This document shows positions 45,049 to 56,702 of a stretch of 64,000 nucleotides of DNA, piece after piece (position 1 is the first letter of the stretch; each line of letters starts with the position of its first letter). Source of the DNA: Albugo candida (lineage: Eukaryota; Oomycota; Peronosporomycetes; Albuginales); NCBI GenBank assembly GCA_040437565.1, contig JBDOQK010000008.1, positions 372,001 through 436,000 on the forward strand, read 5' to 3'. The position numbers and the translations under genes are program-made. The notes beneath the pieces are model-generated. The model was not told the origin of the DNA. It made no database searches and worked only from the letters and a program-made list of their open reading frames with translations.

Positions 45049-45493
45049 ATGTTACCGGTGGGGGTCCGTACCCAGCTCAGTCGGTTGAGAACTTGAGCGC
45101 ACGGACCCCTGCCGGAGGTCGTTAGTTCGATCCCGGCAGTGTGGGCAGCGGTTTGAGCCCACCCAAGCAATAAGCTTGGAAAATATCTGCCTCCCTAGGT
45201 TTGAAGTCAGACTTACGTGATATTNNNNNNNNNNNNNNNNNNNNNNNNNNNNNNNNNNNNNNNNNNNNNNNNNNNNNNNNNNNNNNNNNNNNNNNNNNNN
45301 NNNNNNNNNNNNNNNNNNNNNNNNCCACCCAAGCAATAAGCTTGGAAAATATCTGCCTCCCTAGGTTTGAAGTCAGACTTACGTGATATTCACACGGTCA
45401 AGGGCTCATGATAGGATAAGGAAGGTAGTTAGAAAACCAGATAAACAGTGTAATGAAATCCTTGACAAAGCAAAAAAAAATGTTACCGGTGGG
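45049..45493 (+). mobile_element. tRNA-derived SINE with 14-bp target-site duplication
   Basis: Target-site duplication ATGTTACCGGTGGG at 45049-45062 and 45480-45493. The body (about 45063-45479) starts with a tRNA-like head: A-box-like CAGCTCAGTCGG at about 45074-45085 and B-box-like AGTTCGATCC at about 45124-45133, as in an internal Pol III promoter. It ends in a run of A (45472-45480) directly before the second repeat. Removing the gap 9 artefact (166 bp) leaves about 250 bp, a usual SINE length. It lies in the sense direction inside the gypsy integrase, so it is younger than relic B. It has no coding capacity and would depend on a LINE for movement. Confidence 0.85.
45159..45390. repeat. 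Gap 9 with identical 66-bp flanks (assembly overlap)
   Basis: Bases 45159-45224 recur exactly at 45325-45390 around the gap 45225-45324. The overlap lies inside the SINE body and inflates its apparent length. Confidence 0.93.
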
Positions 45494-46620
45494 TAAGCGA
45501 TCAAAGATTAGCTTTCAAAATGCGGTAAACGAGGACCTCCGTCATTCCCTGGGAGCCTACCATCACTCTGCGGCTGCACGCTGCCCGTGGGCAAACGCGA
45601 CTGTTGAAGTGGTAAACAAAGAGCTTCTTCGTGTTTTTCGTGCCCTCGCGAATGAATTGCGAATTAACTTGAGCGACTGGTCACGATTGGTTTTCTTAGT
45701 GCAACATGTCCACAACCAGGCTAAATCGCCGTATTTAAGGGGTTAAGCGCCGGTGTTGGTGATGACGGTGTTGGCGTGCTGCAATTTAGCCAAGGATATC
45801 GCGTTGCCTAGATGTTCATTTTGAGGTTGCAACGCATTCAGGAGTTGCAAGTCATCAAATTCGAAAATATTCATGCTAGCGCGATTAACATGCACAAATT
45901 TATACTATCAACGTGCGCTCGACTGAATGGTCGGCGTGGAGTGAAAATGGCACAATTCAGTACTGCGCTATGTTTTGTACACCAAAGTCTGGAAGACGAA
46001 GCGTGACAAAGTGCGCGCTCGCTGGAGCGGGCAAGCAACGGGGACAGGCTCCAAATCAAACTGGATTTTTACGGTGCGAAATCTTATCACTGGACAGGAA
46101 CGCGAAGCAAGAGCTAGTCGTCTCAAATTCCATGCGTGAAGGATTTGAAAGTCGAAGGCGACCTGTTAACCCTTGTCTCTCACGATAGTGAAGGCCACGT
46201 GTTGGAAGAGCTCCGCGTCTGTCATCATAATATAAAGTCCCACAGCCAAGATATGCTTGTGAAGTGGCGCGGCCTAGATGACAGTGACAATACATGGCAT
46301 CCAGTACCTCAACTGAAGGAAGATGTCTCCGCGGGAGTATGCATTGCGTCACCAGGAAGACCTCGTAATGAAAGACATCCTCAACGATCTGAATGATACC
46401 TTTCGGGGGAAGTGTTTGATCTGTAGCGTATCTGCGTACGTTATAGATGGATCACGGGGTGCGGATGCGGGTATAGGGTAGCGGGTTCACGCAATAACAA
46501 GGAGTCGTAGCTAGATATGCGAGATTGATTACCCACTAAGTAATACACTACACGGCGGCTGTGTTAATGAGAGTAGCGAGGCGACGTTTCAAAGTGGACC
46601 CCTTCCGCTGGTATCTAGCG

Positions 46621-47904
46621 TTTTTGCTACAATGTTCCGGATCCTTGGGAGAAAATTTCTAAAGATTAAGAAACAGGTAGCTTTATTCAAAGAAGGGTTT
46701 GATCAGAAACCGGATGACGGCTTTGATGTTGATTGGGCTGGTCCGCCCCTCCCGCTTGACCATGTCATCCTTGAGTTGCACCTGACAGTCATGAATGGGT
46801 TCTTCCAAGATGTGGTACTGGTAAAGCAACTAGGTCGTGGCATATACTTGCATCGGCAGTTTTTGGATTCGAAGGGAACGGAGAAGCTCCTACCTGTATA
46901 CTTACGAACGAGAAACTTACTGAAGTTGTTAAGCAAAGGGTGCGACTATAGCCACAGACGTTTTCACTATTCCCCCATCTCTAATTGGCTACTTTTGTGT
47001 AAAATTAATAAGATTGGCCGATAAGGTCTGCTTCTATGTAAGATACATCATAAAACTTCATTATATAAAGTCAACGTAAGTAGAATAATACCAGCTTGAG
47101 AATTTCGAATATAATGTATATTTGTTATTTGAGATAGTGTAGGCATCACGTCAAACATGCTTCGCGACGAAGCGCCATCAGAAAACTGGTCGCTGATTGA
47201 TATCAGTTAATATCTCCACTTCAGTCTCCAAAGTTCGCATCTGTATAATTACTGTAGAGAAGAGAATGGGAAATTCCGCGTTCTTGAACTCAATCTTTAT
47301 GACGTTTAAAAATGCATTACCACAAAATCTTCAGCCTGTCCCCACGCACCAATGTTATTTTTCTTCGTCGTCCTTATACGTCGATTGGAGAAACCACGCA
47401 CGACTATTGCGCAAGTTTCTCGAATTTCTGCAAAATCTGGATGATCACCTTTCTCGATACGCATGTCGCAATTCCGATTAAATTTCTCGAGAGTTTTGAT
47501 ATACTGCTTGACCTTGTCTGTCAGAGAACGATGAGTAAACAGCTCCTGTCTTTCATGTGGAGCGGCAACAGTTGATCTTTCTTAGAGAGATCTTAAAACG
47601 TGATTCCACAGAGTCAACCAAGCTAGAAGGCACGCAGCAACAAATGCACAACTTCGGAAGAAGTTCCAAACCAGGTGGTTCTACTCGAACCACAAGGGGA
47701 AAGTATAATAATGGCGTTTTTTTGAAGAAGACCCGAATCAAAGGTGCGAAGTTTTAAAACAGGACCATGGTGTCTCTTTACTTTAGGTTCACGATGGCAT
47801 TTCTATAAACAGCAATCGACTTATATTTGTATAAAGATTTCCGACCTAGAGAACATTGCATTGTATTGCTCTGTTATGATGTATCTTATGTTGAAGGGCA
47901 AGTC
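46621..47904. other. Unassigned repeat-island DNA
   Basis: One ATG-initiated plus-strand frame, 46632-47024 (130 codons, with the odd stretch FDVDWAGPPLPLDHVILELH), may be a gene remnant but matches no family I know. The rest (47041-47904) has only short, unrelated frames. The stretch lies between gypsy relic B and LTR fragment C and could be internal sequence of an older element. Confidence 0.35.
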
Positions 47905-48060
47905 CGCACTTCGAAACGCAGCCTCGCTGCTCTCGTTTACACGGCCCCATGCAGTGTATTACTGATTGCGTAAAAAGTTTGGCCTAACTAGCTACCGCTC
48001 CTTGTTATTCCGTAAATTCGCTACCTTGTATCCAGATCCGCTCCAGACCCTGTATTGCGC
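47905..48060 (-). mobile_element. LTR fragment C (Ty3/gypsy family of relics A and B)
   Basis: This block aligns by eye over about 150 bp with the LTR of relic A (same orientation; for example CACTTCGAAACGCAGCCTCG in both) and, inverted, with the LTR of relic B. It is an isolated fossil LTR piece, or the partner LTR of relic A in an element split by later insertions. It has diverged clearly from the other copies. Confidence 0.6.
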
Positions 48061-48213
48061 CACAACATGAACTCCACATACCGGCCTCATTGTAAGCGTG
48101 TGCTTGGGTCATCTTCAGATTCTTGTCCGTTTCCGAATCGTTATCAATTATCAGCGTATGCTTGTAGAATTATAAGCGCGTAGTATTTAAATTGTGGCGT
48201 TGACCTTGTGTAC

Positions 48214-48374
48214 CTGGGAACAGATGCAGCAGCAGCAATATAAAGCGCCAATCTTAGGCTACTAGAAGCAACATTGTGCAATGCGATATGATACGATTCT
48301 CCTAATTCTTGTGTGGACAACCTCTTCGTATCGTTTATTACTTCTCGTCGCCCTTCGATTAGCGAATATACCTC
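48214..48374 (-). pseudogene. Exon-like remnant of an unidentified host gene
   Basis: Bounded by a good acceptor (TTTACAG before 48374) and donor (CAG|GTACAC after 48214) on the minus strand, this 161-bp block encodes an amphipathic helical segment (TKRLSTQELGESYHIALHN). Upstream, at about 48440-48530, a same-strand frame has two CxxC pairs (CFLCIGGGKICDVC), like a zinc knuckle. An in-frame TGA at about 48528 separates this from a further open stretch (LTDWVRAAKEIIKDGCN). Downstream the coding trace ends at LTR fragment C. I read it as a host gene broken by repeat insertion, but the family is unknown. Confidence 0.3.
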
Positions 48375-48539
48375 CTGTAAATCAAAGAAAGTAAAAGTTT
48401 GATCCATAAATCCTGGTTCGTTGAGGGCACTTGATAAACGTGCCAGACCGTCTACTTGACAGACATCGCATATTTTTCCGCCTCCGATGCATAAAAAGCA
48501 AATGCTCGATGACTCTGTCAAGCATCAAGAATGGATTCC

Positions 48540-51000
48540 AGCGTTGCAGCCATCCTTAATGATTTCCTTAGCGGCCCTAACCCAATCCGTCAGCGTTTAG
48601 TTTTTGAGACTTAGAAGATATGTTGAAAGATTGTAAACAGCGCAAAGAGTTGAAGAAGAAAATTATCAACTCTTACTTGGTTGAGCGAATGAGAAACAGG
48701 ACGCAGTAGCAAATCACCATACCATACGATCAGGCAACATTACCACAATTAAACAAGTGTTGCCAAGGGGTCATCGACTGTTTAATGTCGCTTCTATGAA
48801 GCTTACTTCATTATCTAGATGAGGAGTATAGTTGGGTAGGCAACAAGACACTAATCTGCACTCACGAGACACGCTTCTTCTGAGGCAATAGTCCCTTGAA
48901 ATGTCTCCGCAGCGAGGTTTTTGGTAGGAGCGAGCTAAAATTTTGAACCGCTCTAATTCTCCAGATTTTGTATTGCCAAGACGAAAGAACGAATCACCAT
49001 TCCTGTACAGATGCAGGGGAAAATATACATCCGAGTACTCTCATTACCACTAAAACAAGTAAAGTTTTTATCAGGCCAGTGGGGTTTGTGGCTTCTGGAT
49101 CTTCTGATGAGTCAGATCGATCACCATGGCCGTTTGGCCGTTTTGCTAGTCAAATAGCGCGGAAAGTACTTGAAATGCTTCAGGAAGGCTTTACGAAGAC
49201 ATTCGAGTTTATAGTATGTTCACGATAAGATCGCCATCTAGGTATTACCAGCTTACTTCAGCAACGCCTGCAGTTGTCGGCGAGAGAATATAAGTGTCTC
49301 AAAGCATCAAGTATAATGACAACCCTCATATATTCTCTGCATGATATTCCATTCATCATCACATCTCGTCCTCGGTGACACCAATCACGCCTATACTAGA
49401 TTATATCGGCAAGTGTCTCCAATATTTTGATGGGGGATGTCCTCTACTTCAAGAGGAGAGTAGTAGCCTGCCTAGTTTGACCTTCACTCGTATAAGTGCT
49501 TCGGATGCGATCTTTATGTGCTTGTTTGGAAGACGAATGGTCAGGTGTACATCAGCTCATGAGTTAATATTTGCGGTGAAGTCGGACAGCTGTCAGATCG
49601 GTCTTCGTCGAAGTTCATACGTCGATTGTGCATCGAAGCAACGCAAAATCTTCAACGAGATCAACCGGTTTGTCTACAAATGGACATGGCACAGGCTTAT
49701 CCGGATCGGTTTGGCATTCGACTCTCGGAAAAGCAGGTTTCTTTCCAACCATACCTCAAAATTATGTTTTCCGAGCCGTTGGAAAGGCTTTACCACCGGA
49801 TAAGTCATACCCGATGTTGCTTCCCAAGTACCAGAACGTGATCGCAGCGGCACTTTAACCTGGTGACGGATTTTACGAGCTTTACGAACGTCTCCGTACA
49901 AGTATGCTACCAGTTTATTCGTATATCCAGTTCCTACTATCTTTTTTATTCTTATCAGTTCGTGCACGATATTGGTGCTTACAACAATCACATCCTGAAA
50001 TCATCATGTGCACTCAGAAGCATTGCGGTGAAGTGGGAAGCTACCAGTATTTGGCTTTCGACTGCAGCAGGGCAAGTCCAACCTGAAAAGCTTCCCGTCT
50101 TCTTTTCTGTTCGACCACGATGATATGTGCACGGATTCCTGGACTTCGTGATGCGTGGAAACCCGTTCGACTGGTTCTGGAGTATCTATGGTTTGCATCA
50201 ATCGCGGTTGCGATATATTTATTTGGATGGCCCGGAATCGCAGACTTTTCGCCCACGGCACTTCAACACCTACTTTCTCTTCTGTTTCGGTGATTTGTAG
50301 CACACTCAGCGCTCCCATCTGATATATTTCCAACGGCGATGGTATGGTACTGAGCAGCTGGAGCAATAGAGCAAAGTAATAGAGTTATATTAACATATTG
50401 GTTCAGCACGGAGATATATCTCTGCTCGTACCAGTCTACTTCAGCTTCGAGGACGGTAAAGATCACAAGTCGATGCTGGGTAGCTTTTCTACTCAGTACT
50501 ACTTCTTTTCTATCCGCTGAACTGCGGTGTGGATGATTAATTGTAGTCTAGGCATTTAGAGAAGTCATTCATTTGCGTCTAACTCTAGCAACATAGACGA
50601 CATCAACTAAGCGCTTCGCAAATTTAGTCAATCGTCCAGCATATACTGGACGATAATCACTTGAGTCGGGATTGTACGAGTGTGATCTCCTAATTGATAT
50701 CATGGAACCTATCGACTGTTATAAAAGTACCAAAACATCTCTCTCTCAATTAAACATGCTCGGAGGTGCATCATGCAGAAAATCAAACGCGCAATACAAT
50801 ATTACTTGCACAATTGGCAAGCGCAATGTGTTAATAAAACTTCGAACCCTCCAAACAGACAGTAGAAGTGCGAACTTTTTTTTAAACCACTCTACCAATA
50901 TTTGCAATTATCAAATTTCAAGCTGATGCTGCACTACTCAATTCACAAATCCTACGGTGGTCTACTAATTAAATCAATGTTGTGATTCTCACGCTGATTT
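48540..51000. other. Region with broken frames, no supported gene
   Basis: Several medium frames lie in different frames of both strands: 49375-49803, 49626-49841, 49628-49858 and 49863-50123 on plus, and 50004-50366 on minus (120 codons). Adjacent frames on the plus strand read on from one another without good splice sites, which suggests a decayed gene or element. The minus frame at 50004-50366 could be an exon. I recognise no domain. Confidence 0.3.
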
Positions 51001-52245
51001 ATGATGACACAATGCCCAGATCCAATTGGTGTTTTACGTGGACACATTGCTTCTGTGAACTCTGTCAATTTTCTCACATCTTCTAGATTATTATCGGGGT
51101 CGGGTGATGGGGTGATCAAATTGTGGGATGTAGCGCAACGTCGAGAAATAACAAGCAATACGGCCCATTCAAAAGCTGGTGTATTACAAATTGCTCCGAT
51201 TTCGCCCTATCAAGTTCTGACGCAAGGACGAGATGGTTTTGTGCGATTATGGGACACCGCAAGATTTTCTGAAAAGACAACCCCCGTCAGTTCATATTAC
51301 TGTGGGTCTTTTTCGTTCACAAAATGCGCTACGATGAGATGGGAAAGTCAGGTCGAAGCTGAATTTAAGCATCTCGTAGTGTGCCCCGGCAGCCATTTTC
51401 AAGAGGTTCAAATTTGTAGTCTATACTTGCCAATTCAGTTTTCATCCTACAAACAATATCTATCGTACCATTGATAGATACTTGTTTATGATTTGCGGGT
51501 GGAATCTGCAACTCCTGCAATAAAAATGAAATCGATCGGAGAAGCGAAAGGTACAAAAACATCAGACTGGTTGATAACGACAATTACCACTTTTATCCAC
51601 GTAGGGATGTGCATGTCCTTATGTATTATTCAACCTTCGACTCGCATTGAGAATTGTACAATATCGAAGCAATGCGTTGTCGTAGGCCATGAAGGAGGAC
51701 AAGTTGAAGTTATGGATATGCGTCATGGGCAGTGCAGTCTTTTTGAAACGGAAATCAGTGCAGAAAAAATGCCTGGTAATGCCTTCCATATGTTTCGGAG
51801 AAGCGACTCCTACTTATCTTCTTGCGTAGTCCTATCAATAGAGACTGTGTGCAAAGGCAGTCGAATCATTTGTGGAACATCGGAGCAGGTGATAATTGGT
51901 GCTGAGCTGAACTGGGATGTCCCAACATTCACACGCGTTAGCGAGATTCACCGCTGTAAATTTGGAGGAATTTCTAGTATAAGTGTTCGGCCGGACGAGC
52001 GAATATTTGCTACTACTGGATGGGATCGAAGGTAAGCCATTCATTCAAAAGACTCTAAACGCTCTATTAGTCACCTACTGATCAGGACAAGAATTTTTCA
52101 CACACGAAAATCGCGTCCTCTGGCAATCCTCAAATATCACACTGATTCAGTTTTTGATGCAGCGTTCAGTCCTGATAGCAAGATTCTCGCAACAAGCTCC
52201 AAAGACAAAAAGATTGCTTTGTGGTCAATCTACCGACCTGATTAA
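51001..52245 (+). CDS. GNB1L: GNB1L/ASA1-type WD40 protein, 354 aa
   Basis: Four exons: 51001-51405, 51478-51550, 51605-52031 and 52086-52245 (1065 nt, in frame; introns 54-72 bp). WD repeats are visible from the start: [48 protein letters not shown]. The C-terminal pair [20 protein letters not shown] and [16 protein letters not shown] matches the family hallmark AxAGWDHRxRVF and SKDxRISLWSLY of human GNB1L and yeast Asa1. Length matches (human 327 aa). Asa1 is a subunit of the yeast ASTRA complex, and GNB1L works with TTT in PIKK maturation. Confidence 0.88.
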
Positions 52246-54030
52246 ATGCATATTCTACACGCATACTCGCATGCTTTATCGAAGTTGAAGGAAGCGACGT
52301 TACGATGGATATCGAAGGAGGCCAACAGCAGATACATATTGCGAAGTTGGAATTAAATGATCCGAAAGCCTTGTAAGAAATTGAGGAGACTAAATCACAT
52401 GCGTCGACGCAGCCTAACCTTAATAAAATGAACTTATTATCGCTATTTGGTGGTTTAAGAGACGATGATTATCACCCTTGCGTGATACACTTGATGATTT
52501 GCGACTAGCTCCAGCTTGATGTGACAGGAATAGGTCATAGCGCATGCTCCAGTAGCCGACTATAAGTTTCCTTGAATGAAGCCTCTATCTTGAATTGCTT
52601 ACGAATTTACTTGCACAGCATTTGTGGCAGCGCCATCAGAGTTGCTAAGTAGCAAGCACCAAGCATCATCATCAATCATCACCTAACGAACACATTGTGG
52701 AATCTGGACAAAAAGGCAAAGAGCCGCACACAGTAGAGAATTTTCGAGGCCTCACTCATATCACCCTAATGCTTCGCGAAGTTCTCTTTGATAAAAATGT
52801 CTTGCGCATATGCAATGATTATCGACATTGCGAGCTTGTGGTCATCTTTTGAAAATGCGGCTGGCTTGATGCTCAGTCGGCATGCAGTATCAGTCAGCAT
52901 TCGAACATCAATGAGAATCCTCAGCATGTGCTTGCAAACTGCGATATTGTTGCGGAGTATTCAGCGCCAAGACAGCAAGGATGCAGTTCCTATCCACTGA
53001 AACTCCTTTTATCTTGTTTGTCCAGCAATTTGGATAGGAGGAAGTAAGAACACTGGAATCTCATATTACCCTGCAGCTGAAGGTCACATCTTCCCCTTTA
53101 AGGACCGATTACCATCTCATCCCTTGGAAACAATTCCTGAATTATATTCGATCGGCCAGAATTCTGCTTGTGCAAGCAAGCCTTATCATAGACTGCGTTT
53201 GTGTAGCCGTAGCCGAGAAACCCAACTATTCTGGCGTTTTGGCCAAAACAAAGGCTCCAGCCGCTTTTCGGTGGTTATAATCCATCAGTTATCTGTTCGA
53301 TTGAGGTCTTGGAAACTTATGCTTGGCTCACATCGACATGAGAAAGAATGTGGATCGTGTATCAGACAATTAGAAGAGTGCTATCTTATGCGCCTTGTGT
53401 AGATCCAACGCATATTCAGAGAAATGTGCTACGTTTTGTGATTGTACAGTGTAGCATCATGCGAAACGAGGCGTTCACTATGTCCATCCTTTCAGATTGC
53501 GCCGATGCCAAGCTTTTATAAGCTTCTGTAGACCACTTGCTTTATGAGCAAAGAAACCGATTGAATATGCAGAAAGTCTGTTTCTTAAAGTGCGTTACTC
53601 ATACATAGCAGTGGAGGAGACAAATTGTTACATATTTCGGAGAGGTAGTGAGATGGATATAATTTCATAATGCTATGGTTTTGTATACAATCTCAAGCGA
53701 GGGCGGCGCTGAAAGTGGCTTACTTCAAAGCTTATAGACATAGTACATCAAACATCAAGCGCAATCATTCGACTTCGCTTTTAAATAGCCATTCAAAATA
53801 TTGTTTAAGTTGCCAGTTTCTCACTTTACTTGCGACGCCGCCTATTCCACCGTGCAAAGCGATAAAGAAACTACTCTGAGGAATCCAAAGTCCCATGCAT
53901 CGAGTAGCGCATTTTGTGTACAACGTCAGCATTAAGTCAGCAACGAGTGGCAGCCTTTGTTTGACACAACTCCAAAGCGTCAAAGTCATTTTATATCTCA
54001 AACATTTAGGCCTAGCTAATCCTATCATAC
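52246..54030. other. Long intergenic region, no supported gene
   Basis: Scattered plus-strand frames (52788-53000, 53124-53402) lack splice logic and recognisable domains. A minus-strand 87-codon frame with a true ATG (54028-53765) directly follows the neurochondrin stop and probably lies in its 3' UTR. No tRNA or repeat was recognised. Confidence 0.45.
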
Positions 54031-56317
54031 CTAAGAAAATTCTGACTCTTTGGTGTTGATTCCGTGCTCCGATTTGAACGTAAACTTATCCGACAAACTT
54101 CTGACTATTTCGTATAAATCTCGGACAGAATCGTCAGTGAATTCCGGTGGAAGTGCCTTCAAATTCCGGACAGAATCATTGAATGGTTGGATGAAAGCAT
54201 CCAACTGAGAAGGAAGCTCATGGTGCATTGCATCTTCATGCTGAAGAAATATTGTGCCGATCAGTAGCGATGTACAAGCAAGGTGCAAGTATAATTCATA
54301 CTGGGTCAAATCTTGGCAAAATTTCTTATTCTGAGTGAAAATCGTTCCATAAGCGCATGTCATAGGCATGATGAATTTGAGAGCATGGATCCATTGTGAT
54401 GCATATCGTGCAATCGTTATAGTGCGGTCACGATTAAGCATTAATGTGTTGATCAGAATTCCCAAGCATAAACTTAGGGTGGGAACTGATTCATAATCGA
54501 CATCAATACGCCTGCACAAATTGCACGTAAATGCGAAGATACGTTGCTGGACCTCAGCATTGTCCATGATAGCATACGCGGCCTTCGCATTTGTAGTGAT
54601 TTGAAGAATCCCGGGAAGTAAAAAGTGAAGCGGATCAAGAGTACGAGAATCCTGTGTGACTCTCTCGGCGCTGATACTCAATTTGTCTAGATAGCCATTC
54701 ACGTCCTTTGCAACATTCGGGTTGTAGCAGATGAGAAAAGGTAGCATATCATGCTTGTAAATCAGTTCTTCGGAATCTTCAAGACTTTCCGCGATCCACG
54801 CGCCGTAAAATCGTATACTTGCATAGGTGATGATATGTACTGCCTCGGTTAATCGATTGTCATGTAATTCCAAAGCGGTGTATAAATGCGACTTCATAAA
54901 GTCTCTTATGAGACACAACATGGTCGCAACAACTGTAGACAATTCCGTAAGCGTTTGCTGAAGTTGAAATAGCGCCTCAAACGGTATGGGCAATTCTGTT
55001 CCAGACGACGACTTTGCAAGCCAACTAATGATCACTTCGACTATGCCATAACAAATGGGAAGAACGTTTAGAATTCGATCAATCCCTTCTTCACGCTCCT
55101 TAAGGTCAGTAACAGCGATGACATCAGAATGATCAGGTTTTATGATGCTTTCTTCAGCTTCATCAAGTGATAGTTTGATCTAGTAAAAGTGCAAAAAATC
55201 ACCTTCTAAATATCAAAGAATAGCCTCTATTACCTACCTCGATGGCCACCAGTTTTAGTAATAGAATAAGAAATTTGCTGTCATGAGCCTTATCCATTGT
55301 AAACATCTGGTCACATTCAACGTGATTCAAGAGTCCATACACACATGTCCAAACTTGATCTCGTTCTCGCTGGGGCCACTTTTGACGTAATACATGCTCC
55401 AGACCACGTCTCAAATCTAATAAACAGCAATCTCGTATGCTACCCCAAATATCGAGCCATTTTGTGCTCTCTATAATAATTTTTAGAATTTGAAAGTTGC
55501 CAGCTTTAATGTACTTGTTAGCGAACTCGAAACATATGAAACCGTATGTTTCCAAGTGCATTTGACTCCAGAATTCCTTATTTGCAGACAATTCTGCGAG
55601 TAACGACCATAAATCATTTAAGATTGCCATTCTCTTCTCATTCGTTTCCCCAACGATTTTCTTTTCGTCTAGTTCGCCACTAATTGTTTTCACAATACCA
55701 AACAGTTGTGTGATGATCCTCTTCCGTAACAATAGCTACGTCACCAATTAAATACCTTCGATGTTGCATCAAGCTCGCGTTCTTACCTCTTGACCGCGCT
55801 CGATTCGAGTGAAATTGTTGAGAATAGCGATGCAATCTGAAGTCATATCAGACACAGGAGATTTTAGCAAGTCAGCACACAAGTGCAAAAGAAGTCGTTC
55901 TTGGGCATATTCCGGGGCTAAAGTAGGATCCTGTGTGAAGCTTCAAGCCAGGATTTAGTCTCGTTCGTACGCTTTACTACGCAGTATGCTCGTACCTCGC
56001 CAGTATATTATATGCCAATGAACGCAGTGCTTCATTTTCGTCAATTCCTTTGTACATAACAACGTCATTTACCTCATCTTTCAACTTTTTATAGTCACAA
56101 GCTGCATACCTTTTGTATCGAGCAAACGAGGAATAAAATCTCTTCCCAACACCTGGGAAATTTGACGCTGGAATTCACATTTCTGCTGGATTGATAATGT
56201 GTCAAGCTTTGTGATCATGTACAATCCAGCGAAAATGTGCTCATCAGACGGCCCTTGTAGCATTGCGATACAGGTTTCCATGCGTTTTGCGTCATTCGTA
56301 TCGTTCGTATCGACCAT
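54031..56317 (-). CDS. NCDN: Neurochondrin-family protein, 686 aa
   Basis: Five exons: 56317-56110, 56047-55996, 55940-55787, 55735-55238 and 55179-54031 (2061 nt, in frame; introns 51-62 bp). The N-terminal signature of neurochondrin is clear: CIAMLQGPSDEHIFAGLYMI, TKLDTLS and DFIPRLLDTK, followed by ALRSLAYNILASFTQDP. The remainder is all-helical, armadillo-like, with long Leu/Ile-rich helices and no enzyme motif. Length is close to human NCDN (729 aa). The animal protein is a cytosolic regulator of neurite growth and CaMKII. The role of the widespread non-animal members is not known, so only family is claimed. The start ATG lies 385 bp from the divergent PH-phosphatase gene. Confidence 0.85.
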
Positions 56318-56702
56318 TGTTACTTTCCAAGCACGATTTAGTGGTACCAGTTAGCGCACCATAAATAAGGTACAGGTACCTGCTGTCGAACGCACACCAT
56401 GCGTACCTCGCATATCAGCGAACGCATCTCAATCGTAGCGATTGACTTTCCTCTTCCGTCAGATGATGCGTTTTTTTCCAAATTTCGGGAAATGTATTAT
56501 AATAATTCGAGCATACAAATCTCAGTTGACTTATCTATTTCTTCGATAATTTCGTTAGCGGTTGTGTGCACGGACGTGCGAACATTAAAATTTCATTAGC
56601 CGGACATAATCTCTTCCAAACAAATAAGTTCTTTGGCCGCAGTATTAAAGCTGTGACTACGGTTAATACAGCGTCACTTCTTTTGACATAGTTTTCTCCT
56701 AA
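56318..56702. promoter_or_regulatory. Divergent upstream region, NCDN / PH-phosphatase
   Basis: Between two divergent ATGs. A 66-codon plus-strand frame (56399-56599, true ATG) lies inside; it has no domain and could be an upstream open reading frame of the PH-phosphatase mRNA. Confidence 0.4.

Larger units (their letters stand above)
44640..46620 (+). mobile_element. Ty3/gypsy chromovirus relic B with SINE insertion
   Basis: A plus-strand fossil. Parts in order: integrase N-terminal region (from about 44640), integrase core (about 44880-45060 and 45490-45740), C-terminal region and chromodomain (about 46130-46310, LVKWRGLDDSDNTWHPV), then an LTR (about 46397-46620). The 5' part with gag, protease and reverse transcriptase is absent. 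A tRNA-derived SINE sits inside the integrase. The coding part is clearly broken, with several interruptions, and looks old. It belongs to the chromodomain group common in Phytophthora. Confidence 0.82.

Noticed and set aside
45055-45140. Functional tRNA gene
   Set aside because: A-box- and B-box-like sites are present, but the arms do not fold as a tRNA by eye. The A-tail and target-site duplication identify a SINE.
53765-54028. 87-aa minus-strand gene with true ATG
   Set aside because: It follows the neurochondrin stop by two bases with no room for a promoter and shows no family; best seen as 3' UTR.
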